From assembly GCA_963585895.1 (NCBI GenBank), contig OY757934.1, forward strand, positions 47,221,707 to 47,285,706: a stretch of DNA of 64,000 nucleotides, in the 5' to 3' direction. Below are positions 55,680 through 64,000 of the stretch, in pieces. The notes beneath the pieces are model-generated. The model was not told the origin of the DNA. It did no database searches and saw only the letters and a program-made list of their open reading frames with translations. The DNA comes from Sepioteuthis lessoniana. Lineage: Eukaryota; Mollusca; Cephalopoda; Myopsida; Loliginidae. The position numbers and the translations under genes are program-made. Positions within the stretch are counted from its first letter, which is position 1; the number at the start of each line of letters is the position of its first letter.

Positions 55680-55701
55680 TAATAATAATAATAATAATAA
55701 T
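54926..55701 (+). pseudogene. tRNA-type flank and LINE fragment II with (AAT)n tail, unit 7
   Basis: Full form. The AAT tract (about 55640-55701) also lacks the aagattaac interruption, as in unit 6. Confidence 0.75.
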
Positions 55702-56283
55702 GCGAAAGCAAATGTCTTTTGATAATAGCTGATGACGCCGTTAAGACGAATTATATTAAAATGAAAACCAATAAATCACAATAGTAAGCGAATGCAGTCA
55801 ACTGGTATAAAAGAGTTACAAGACATCATATGACGCCTCGAGAAAATTTGTCTACAGCAAATTTTGTATGAGATTGAAATGTGATCAAACGACCAATCGG
55901 CGAATGCCTTAACGAGAAACAATCGTAGAGAACGAGACGCCTAAAAGTATTCTTCAATTTTCACATACAAACAGATCAACTAACTTTTGCTAGAATCCAA
56001 CACTGCGTTGAAAAAATTCTATTATGGGTTGGTTTATCAGATTATAACGAAATACTACAAAGTTGCCGATATCGTGTAGAAGACTAAACACGATCACCTC
56101 ATTTAACTAGGAATTAAGGATAAGATGAACTTTAAAAAACGATCTTTTCATCCGGTGGATTTTTCTGAAAGAGATTTCACAACGCCGTCTACAAAAGGAC
56201 ATTTCACAATTATCAATATGGATTTAAGTCATTATATTGAAAGTTAGGTAGAGTTCGTTGATCTACTTAAAAGAGAAAACGGT
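55702..56283 (+). pseudogene. LINE fragment III and tRNA-2 downstream flank, unit 7
   Basis: Same, with the agacatcatatgacg variant of unit 5. Confidence 0.6.
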
Positions 56284-56365
56284 CGCTGCGAGCAGGATTT
56301 GAACCTGCGCGGGCAATGCCCATTGGATTTCAAGTCCAACGCCTTAACCACTCGGCCATCACAGC
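56284..56365 (-). tRNA. tRNA-Ser(UGA), gene 2 of unit 7
   Basis: T-loop TTCAAAT form, intact. One base of the upstream T-rich flank differs (ataatgattttg). Confidence 0.97.
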
Positions 56366-56520
56366 TGCAAGCGACGATGTTATATAGTTTTATAATGATT
56401 TTGTTTTTTTAACTCGAGACCTCTCATTCCAGATTTCTGCTTATCAATCATTTGGAATGCATCGTCTCTTCTCACTTAGTTAATGAAACTAGACCAACAT
56501 TGCACAGGAGAAGACAAGAA

Positions 56521-57479
56521 AATGGCCAGGAAAGCGAAAGCCTAAAGGAGAAACAGCGGAAAACAACGCCATAAGAACGAATTATACTAAAGCGAAAAGC
56601 AATAAAACGCAACAATATATCAATTGTAGGTTATGCAGAGTAAGGCATTAAACGCTTCATCACATTGACGCATTCATACAACGTCTCGAAGACTACATAG
56701 AAAAACACGAACGAGGACTGATTTCATCAGAAACGATACTGATAACACGATAGACGATAGAATAACAACAACTAGGAAACAAAAATGGGAGAAAAAAACA
56801 ACTCAATGTCCGCTTTAAACCACTAATAAACAACTGCACACACCAGAAAACCTGGACCTGGCTAAGAAAAGGAAACCTTAAGAGAGAAACGGAATCTCTC
56901 CTAAGAGCAGCACAGGACAACGCCATAACGACCAATAATATCAAAGCGAGAATAGATAAGACGCAACAAAACACTAAATGTTAGCTATGCGGTGACAGAG
57001 ACGAAACCATCAATCTCATAATAAGCGAATGCAGCAAATTAGCACAGAACGAGTATAAGACTAGACACGACAAGGTCGGCAAGGTGATCCACTGGGAAAT
57101 GTGCAAGAAATTTAAATTTCACCATGCTAACAAATCGTATATGCACAACCCAGCACCTGTCCTAGAAAATGACACACATAAACTCCTATGGGACTTTAAC
57201 ATAGAAACGGATCACCTAATCCCGGTCAGAAGACCAGACTGACCTTATACGTAATAATCAACAAAAAAAGAGACCTTGCAAAATTGTCGAGTGTTCTGTC
57301 CCGGCGGACCACAGAATAAATCTGAAGGAATGTCAAAAGAAGGATAACTACCTCGACCTTGCTAGACAATTGAAAAAACTGTGGAACATGAAATTGACGA
57401 TTGTGCCAATTGTGAAAAACCATCAGCTAACACTGATGTGAAAAACTCTAAAGGAGCAAATAATAATGATAAAAATGTG
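56521..57479 (+). pseudogene. LINE fragments IV and I, unit 7/8 boundary
   Basis: Same LINE pair and the same stops. It leads into the short unit 8, so loss of the LTR element interior did not affect this part. Confidence 0.7.
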
Positions 57480-58337
57480 GTTTTTTAGATAAAAATGAAA
57501 TGCTTTAAAGTGGAAGAAATTGACTAGAAGATTAAGCACGAGTTGCTGCTTCTTCAACTTGGAATTAAGGAAAAGCCGAACTTGAAAACAGGTACTCGTC
57601 ATTTGGCGGATTTTCTTGTTTCAGTGAAGTGCAGACTGAAAATGAGAGAAAGCGAAATAATAGTATTTCGATTCTGCCAAATAGCAGAAATTAGCAGCAG
57701 AAAATTAAGGTGACGATAATGTCACAAATAGATGGTGTGTTAGGAAGAGTCCCCGAGAATTGTTTTGAAAATATTGTGTCATTATTGGAAATCAGAAGAC
57801 GATTTGAGGAGATAGAGACGATAGCATTGTTAAAATCGGTTAAAATAACCAGAAAAGTGCTGGTAACCTCAGGTTAATGGGTTGTCACTGATATTTCAGT
57901 GAAAGACTACTGACTAATCGCGTTGTGATAAACTCTCAGCCAGTGAAATAATCGATTAAGTGTGTTCTACACACAATAGCAGTGTTTTTATTTTCCTTCC
58001 ATCAGGCCATATGCTTAGTTAATGCCAATAATAATGATAAAAATAATAGTAATTTTAAGAAGGAAGGTCTTGCAGAAATAAGCTTTTCCGTTGAATAAGA
58101 TTCCTATTTCGAGGTGGCATCTAAGTGAGATATGGCTCCATTCCCCAGAAGAAGAAAAAGAGTTGCGCTAAAACGTTCCATGTGTATACAAGATATACGA
58201 ATTAAATGTCTTTCCGTTTCGAATTAAATGCTGACGCCGTTTACAAAGGGACATTTCACAATTATCAATATGGATTTAAGTGTCATTATATTGGAAGTGA
58301 GCTAGAATTTGTTGATCGACTTAAAAGAGAATACGAC

Positions 58338-58419
58338 CGCTGCGAGCAGGATTCGAACCTGCGAGGGCAATGCCCATTGGATTTCAAGTCCAACGCCTTA
58401 ACCACTCGGCCATCACAGC
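58338..58419 (-). tRNA. tRNA-Ser(UGA), gene 1 of unit 8
   Basis: Mature sequence as in unit 2 gene 1. The proximal T run is interrupted (agaatacgacc), and the distal one at 58323-58326 remains as the likely terminator. Confidence 0.96.
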
Positions 58420-58464
58420 TGCAAGCACGGCAGAGCTGTAACTTTATAATGTTTATTTTTAACT

Positions 58465-58884
58465 CGAGGCCTGGTCTGCGCATTTATTGCTGGGTTGCAG
58501 GAGCATGCGGAGAATCTTCTTCAGGCCACTACCCGAGTAGACGACTTGCCGATATCTGAAATATTGGTCCGTGCCCGAGCAATACTGTAGGACAGTCTCA
58601 AAGGCACAGAATCAGCCCTCTTCTCCTCACTCAGCTGCTGATACACTGCGTATGCGCCTCCCGAGAGGCGCATTGGCACAACGCACTCGATATTTTTTAC
58701 TCCGCTCAACCGGCACACTAACTCTGCCCTCTCCACCCATTCAACCAACGATTGCCCGGCATCGATCCCGTCAAAGAGGGGAATCAATTTTGGGTCGAAG
58801 ACAATAATTGCCGAAATAGCTTGTTGTCAAGAGCGGACGTAAAAGACACCGTGAAAGGGATTCTTGGAGTTCCTTTCGCAAACT
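58465..58884. pseudogene. Scrambled gag remnant, unit 8
   Basis: Same rearrangement, retained although the neighbouring LTR element interior is lost. The LTR-LTR exchange therefore lay to its right. Confidence 0.85.
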
Positions 58885-58941
58885 TAGTAAGGGAAGTGAT
58901 ACTACAATCTCTTCATTTCTATAATTTTTCTTTAAGTCTAC

Positions 58942-59775
58942 TGTTGTCAAGAGCGGACGTAAAAGACACCGTGAAAGTGATTCTTGCAGTTACTTTCGCA
59001 AACTCCCGTCTCTTCAATGAATCCCTCACACTAAAGACAAAGACCAAATCCCAATTCTGTGTGTCGGTAGGCTGCGATGGATTTCGCACGTCAGTTTAAG
59101 GGCGTATTGATTCGAGCGTTCTCTCCCTCTCTCTCTCCTTCACTGTTCCTTCTCTCTCGCTCTCTCCCTCTTTCTCCTTCCTTCCGTCTCTCTCTCTCCT
59201 TCCTGTTCTCTCCTTCGTCCGTTCTTTCGTTCGTTAAGTTGTAACAAGTTCGTCGGGCGACCCACTCAGAACAAAAATCCCTGTTACGCCGTTACTGTGC
59301 GTATTTTATGTTCGTGAGATCTCGCCAGAATTTGCATACGTGCAAATTACCTCTCGCTGGTTCAAGATCTCCCATCATCAAATATACTCGAGGCAGTCAT
59401 ATCGGTTTCGATTTTCCGCTCTCCAATCCATCATTTCGGTCGGCCGTGCTGGCGGAGGCACGGATCCGGCCGGGTGTGGCTTGGTGACTGGAATAATTTC
59501 CTTCGGTCTCAAGGGGGGCTTCCCCCCCCCCAGGCTTTTACCTCCTTCGGGAGGGTTGGGTTTATCGCCCGGCGCCTGAGGCGCCCCAGAAAGGGGAGTG
59601 CCGACCGGGCCGAGGGCATTTTTGGAACCTGCACCCGGACCCACCATAAAAAGACCTTGTGCCATACCTGCCCGTTCGGTGGGGCGAGCAACAAATACTG
59701 CTTTTCCGCTCTACAAGCCAGACACGTTCGTGCGCGCTTCGAATGCCCAGGTACGTTGCGTCCGTTACCTTCACA
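58942..59775 (-). mobile_element. Solo LTR with GC-rich insertion, unit 8
   Basis: A single 834-bp LTR. Its left flank (tttaagtctac) is that of a 3' LTR and its right flank (ataatgtttattttt) is that of a 5' LTR. From the gcagttac variant near 58986 onward it is 5'-LTR type and contains the GC-rich insertion. This is the standard product of homologous recombination between the two LTRs, with the exchange within about the first 44 bp. Confidence 0.92.
59423..59701. mobile_element. GC-rich insertion in the solo LTR, unit 8
   Basis: Same insertion and duplication, kept in the solo LTR. This shows that the right-hand part of the solo LTR derives from a 5' LTR. Confidence 0.75.
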
Positions 59776-60487
59776 ATAATGTTTATTTTTAACTCGAGAC
59801 GTCTTCCTCCAGATTTCCGTCGACCCATTCATTTGGAATGCATCGTCTCCTTTCACTTAGTTAATGAAACTAGGCACACATTGCACATCAATCTGGCCAG
59901 GAAAGCGAAAGCTCAACGAAGAAACTGAATTTCTTCTAATAACAGCAAAAAAAAAAAACCACGCCGTAAGGACGAATTATACTAAAGCGAAAAGCAATAA
60001 AACGCAACAGAATAGCAAGTGTAGGGTATGCAGAGTAAGGCATTAAACGCCTAATCACATAATAAAAGAATGCACTCAACTGGCATGAAAGAAGTACAAG
60101 ACAAGGTACCCATCGGTGGGAAAACTACTTGGCGTCGTCTCGTCGATTTCAACGTAGTGGATTTTACCGTTGAGGCTGACTACAGATTGAAAATAAAAGA
60201 AAACGGAAAGATAAGCAAACACTTGGAGCATGAGAAAGAAGTAAATGCTGTGGCACACTAAAGTAACATTGATAGCAATATTAATTGTTGCGATTGTAAC
60301 TGTTCCGAAAAGCTTGGAAGACTGGCTGGAGGAAGTGGAAATCAAAGTTTCAAGAGAGACGATCGATATGATAACATTGTTGAGATTGACCAAAATATTC
60401 CTGCAAACATGTTGGGACTTTCTCTTACTTAGACGTCACTGAAAGAGCACCAACTAACCCTGATGTGATAAAATCGCATCTACTGTG

Positions 60488-60524
<37 letters not shown>

Positions 60525-60531
60525 GATTAAC

Positions 60532-60561
<30 letters not shown>
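59776..60561 (+). pseudogene. tRNA-type flank and LINE fragment II with (AAT)n tail, unit 8
   Basis: Full form directly after the solo LTR. AAT tract about 60488-60561 with the aagattaac interruption. Confidence 0.75.
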
Positions 60562-60562
<1 letters not shown>

Positions 60563-61143
60563 CGAAAGCAAATGTCTTTTGATAATAGCTGATGACGCCG
60601 TTAAGACGAATTATATTAAAATGAAAACCAATAAATCACAATAGTAAGCGAATGCAGTCAACTGGTATAAAAGAGTTACAAGACAATATATGACGCCTCG
60701 AGAAAATTTGTCTACAGCAAATTTTGTATGAGATTGAAATGTGATCAAACGACCAATCGGCGAATGCCTTAACGAGAAACAATCGTAGAGAACGAGACGC
60801 CTAAAAGTATTCTTCAATTTTCACATACAAACAGATCAACTAACTTTTGCTAGAATCCAACACTGCGTTGAAAAAATTCTATTATGGGTTGGTTTATCAG
60901 ATTATAACGAAATACTACAAAGTTGCCGATATCGTGTAGAAGACTAAACACGATCACCTCATTTAACTAGGAATTAAGGATAAGATGAACTTTAAAAAAC
61001 GATCTTTTCATCCGGTGGATTTTTCTGAAAGAGATTTCACAACGCCGTCTACAAAGGGACATTTCACAATTATCAATATGGATTTAAGTCATTATATTGA
61101 AAGTTAGGTAGAGTTCGTTGATCTACTTAAAAGAGAAAACGGT
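60562..61143 (+). pseudogene. LINE fragment III and tRNA-2 downstream flank, unit 8
   Basis: Same as unit 1. Confidence 0.6.
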
Positions 61144-61225
61144 CGCTGCGAGCAGGATTTGAACCTGCGCGGGCAATGCCCATTGGATTTCAAGTCCAAC
61201 GCCTTAACCACTCGGCCATCACAGC
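61144..61225 (-). tRNA. tRNA-Ser(UGA), gene 2 of unit 8
   Basis: T-loop TTCAAAT form, intact. Confidence 0.97.
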
Positions 61226-61380
61226 TGCAAGCGACGATGTTATATAGTTTTATAATGTTTTTGTTTTTTTAACTCGAGACCTCTCATTCCAGATTTCTGC
61301 TTATCAATCATTTGGAATGCATCGTCTCTTCTCACTTAGTTAATGAAACTAGACCAACATTGCACAGGAGAAGACAAGAA

Positions 61381-62339
61381 AATGGCCAGGAAAGCGAAAG
61401 CCTAAAGGAGAAACAGCGGAAAACAACGCCATGAGAACGAATTATACTAAAGCGAAAAGCAATAAAACGCAACAATATATCAATTGTAGGTTATGCAGAG
61501 TAAGGCATTAAACGCTTCATCACATTGACGCATTCATACAACGTCTCGAAGACTACATAGAAAAACACGAACGAGGACTGATTTCATCAGAAACGACACT
61601 GATAACACGATAGACGATAGAATAACAACAACTAGGAAACAAAAATGGGAGAAAAAAACAACTCAATGTCCGCTTTAAACCACTAATAAACAACTGCACA
61701 CACCAGAAAACCTGGACCTGGCTAAGAAAAGGAAACCTTAAGAGAGAAACGGAATCTCTCCTAAGAGCAGCACAGGACAACGCCATAACGACCAATAATA
61801 TCAAAGCGAGAATAGATAAGACGCAACAAAACACTAAATGTTAGCTATGCGGTGACAGAGACGAAACCATCAATCTCATAATAAGCGAATGCAGCAAATT
61901 AGCACAGAACGAGTATAAGACTAGACACGACAAGGTCGGCAAGGTGATCCACTGGGAAATGTGCAAGAAATTTAAATTTCACCATGCTAACAAATCGTAT
62001 ATGCACAACCCAGCACCTGTCCTAGAAAATGACACACATAAACTCCTATGGGACTTTAACATAGAAACGGATCACCTAATCCCGGTCAGAAGACCAGACT
62101 GACCTTATACGTAATAATCAACAAAAAAAGAGACCTTGCAAAATTGTCGAGTGTTCTGTCCCGGCGGACCACAGAATAAATCTGAAGGAATGTCAAAAGA
62201 AGGATAACTACCTCGAACTTGCTAGACAATTGAAAAAACTGTGGAACATGAAATTGACGATTGTGCCAATTGTGAAAAACCATCAGCTAACACTGATGTG
62301 AAAAACTCTAAAGGAGCAAATAATAATGATAAAAATGTG
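61381..62339 (+). pseudogene. LINE fragments IV and I, unit 8/9 boundary
   Basis: Same LINE pair. It shares with unit 7 the substitution in the LDLARQ segment (near 62217). Confidence 0.7.
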
Positions 62340-63197
62340 GTTTTTCAGATAAAAATGAAATGCTTTAAAGTGGAAGAAATTGACTAGAAGATTAAGCACG
62401 AGTTGCTGCTTCTTCAACTTGGAATTAAGGAAAAGCCGAACTTGAAAAAAGGTACTCGTCATTTGGCGGATTTTCTTGTTTCAGTGAAGTGCAGACTGAA
62501 AATGAGAGAAAGCGAAATAATAGTATTTCGATTGTGCCAAATAGCAGAAATTAGCAGCAGAAAATTAAGGTGACGATAATGTCACAAATAGATGGTGTGT
62601 TAGGAAGAGTCCCCGAGAATTGTTTTGAAAATATTGTGTCATTATTGGAAATCAGAAGACGATTTGAGGAGATAGAGACGATAGCATTGTTAAAATCGGT
62701 TAAAATAACCAGAAAAGTGCTGGTAACCTCAGGTTAATGGGTTGTCACTGATATTTCAGTGAAAGACTACTGACTAATCGCGTTGTGATAAACTCTCAGC
62801 CAGTGAAATAATCGATTAAGTGTGTTCTACACACAATAGCAGTGTTTTTATTTTCCTTCCATCAGTCCATATGCTGAGTTAATGCCAATAATAATGATAA
62901 AAATAATAGTAATTTTAAGAAGGAAGGTCTTGCAGAAATAAGCTTTTCCGTTGAATAAGATTCCTATTTCGAGGTGGCATCTAAGTGAGATATGGCTCCA
63001 TTCCCCAGAAGAAGAAAAAGAGTTGCGCTAAAACGTTCCATGTGTATACAAGATATACGAATTAAATGTCTTTCCGTTTCGAATTAAATGCTGACGCCGT
63101 TTACAAAGGGACATTTCACAATTATCAATATGGATTTAAGTGTCATTATATTGGAAGTGAGCTAGAATTTGTTGATCGACTTAAAAGAGAAAACGAT

Positions 63198-63279
63198 CGC
63201 TGCGAGCAGGATTCGAACCTGCGAGGGCAATGCCCATTGGATTTCAAGTCCAACCCCTTAACCACTCGGCCATCACAGC
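63198..63279 (-). tRNA. tRNA-Ser(UGA), gene 1 of unit 9, D-stem variant
   Basis: Carries the same GGC to GGG D-stem change as unit 7 gene 1. This links units 7 and 9 by descent or conversion. Confidence 0.93.
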
Positions 63280-63324
63280 TGCAAGCACGGCGCAGTTGTA
63301 ACTTTATAATGTTTATTTTTAACT

Positions 63325-63745
63325 CGAGGTCTGGTCTGCGCATTTATTGCTGGGTTGCAGGAGCATGCGGAGAATCTTCTTCAGGCCACTACCCGAGTAG
63401 ACGGCTTGCCGATATCTGAAATATTGGCCCGTGCCCGAGCAATATTGTAGGACAGTCTCAAAGGCACAGAATCAGCCCTCTTCTCCTCACTCAGCTGCTG
63501 ATACACTGCGTATACGCCTCCCGAGAGGCGCATTGGCACAACGCACTCGATATTTTTTACTCCGCTCAACCGGCACACCAACTCTGCCCTCTCCACCTAT
63601 TCAACCAACGATTGCCCGGCATCGATACCGTCAAAGAGGGGAATCAATTTTGGGTCGAAGACAATAATTGCCGAAATAGCTTGTTGTCAAGAGCGGACGA
63701 AAAAAGACACCGTGAAAGGGATTCTTGGAGTTCCTTTCGCAAACT
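63325..63745. pseudogene. Scrambled gag remnant, unit 9
   Basis: Same rearrangement with the unit 7-type extra base in the LTR piece. Confidence 0.85.
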
Positions 63746-63802
63746 TAGTAAGGGAGGTTATACTACAATCTCTTCATTTCTATAATTTTTCTTTAAGTCT
63801 AC

Positions 63803-64000
63803 TGTTGTCAAGAGCGGACGTAAAAGACACCGTGAAAGTGATTCTTGGAGTTCCTTTCGCAAACTCCCGTCTCTTCATTGAATCCCTCACACTAAAGACA
63901 AAGACCAAATCCCAATTCTGTGTGTCGGTAGGCTGCGATGGATTTCGCACGTCAGTTTAAGGGCGTATTGATTCGAGCGTTCTCTCCCTCTTTCTCCTTC
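63803..64000 (-). mobile_element. 3' LTR start of unit 9 element, cut by window end
   Basis: Begins tgttgtcaag after the usual tttaagtctac flank and runs to the CT-rich tract. Whether the interior is present lies beyond the window. Confidence 0.85.

Larger units (their letters stand above)
48533..56659. repeat. Tandem unit 7 (8127 bp)
   Basis: Long-form unit. It shares with unit 9 a D-stem change in tRNA 1, the variant gcggacgaaaaaag in the gag-remnant LTR piece and a changed base near 49230. The stretch from 49353 to 50210 has no recognised gene. Confidence 0.97.
56660..61519. repeat. Tandem unit 8 (4860 bp), lacks the LTR element interior
   Basis: Short unit with both tRNA genes and all LINE fragments, but a single LTR in place of 3' LTR, pol, gag and 5' LTR. 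The roughly 3.25 kb deficit equals one LTR plus the interior, as expected for LTR-LTR recombination. The stretch from 57480 to 58337 has no recognised gene. Confidence 0.97.
61520..64000. repeat. Tandem unit 9 (partial, cut by window end)
   Basis: Opens like the others and ends inside the CT-rich part of the 3' LTR. Its variants group it with unit 7, so the 7+8 pair may itself be a repeated dimer. The stretch from 62340 to 63197 has no recognised gene. Confidence 0.96.

Noticed and set aside
1..64000. Assembly artefact producing a false tandem array
   Set aside because: Not excluded, but units differ by many private substitutions, indels, tract lengths and a whole-interior loss, which simple duplication of one contig would not create.
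1..64000. CRISPR array, bacterial operons or rRNA genes
   Set aside because: The repeats are 8-kb units with Pol III genes and retroelements. No short regularly spaced repeats, ribosome-binding sites or rRNA sequence were seen.

Overview
This 64 kb window is almost entirely one tandem array. A unit of about 8.1 kb is repeated head to tail: seven full-length copies (8062 to 8132 bp), one short copy (4860 bp) and a ninth cut by the window end. Internal-promoter tRNA genes, decayed LINE (non-LTR retrotransposon) fragments, an LTR retrotransposon and simple-sequence tracts point to a eukaryotic nuclear genome, most likely an invertebrate animal. The species cannot be named from the sequence, and no ordinary single-copy protein gene was found.

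Each unit (coordinates of the first copy) reads: a decayed LINE 3' fragment on the + strand (1-820); AT-rich sequence with no recognised gene (821-1678); a tRNA-Ser(UGA) gene on the - strand (1679-1760); a scrambled gag remnant with an internal inversion plus 63 bp of LTR (1806-2225); a 57-bp spacer; an LTR retrotransposon on the - strand (2283-6386; 3' LTR, pol, gag, 5' LTR) whose 5' LTR holds a GC-rich 277-bp insertion; a second LINE fragment with an (AAT)n tail (6387-7108); a third, more decayed LINE fragment (7109-7690); a second tRNA-Ser(UGA) gene (7691-7772); and a fourth LINE piece that runs into the next unit. The window therefore holds 17 tRNA-Ser(UGA) genes, all on the - strand.

The LTR element has TGT...ACA LTRs, a purine tract at the 3' LTR, and RT-RNase H-integrase order with a DD35E integrase, as in the Ty3/gypsy class. 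Every copy is defective in the same ways: the segment between gag and the RT palm is missing, and an in-frame TAG interrupts the integrase C-terminus. Gag is open in only two units (4 and 5). The copies were therefore amplified passively as part of the tRNA unit and did not transpose separately. Unit 8 has lost the interior and keeps a solo LTR.

Unit-specific variants show how the array evolves. Units 1 and 3 resemble each other, as do 2 and 4, which suggests a duplicated two-unit block of about 16.1 kb. Units 5 to 8 keep about 81 bp that units 1 to 4 have lost, and units 7 and 9 share private changes. A 7-bp micro-inversion and a gag frameshift cut across this grouping, which implies gene conversion. 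The sequence outside the 5' LTR is homologous to sequence starting 27 bp upstream of the tRNA genes, so the element appears to have entered immediately upstream of a Pol III gene, a Ty3-like target choice.
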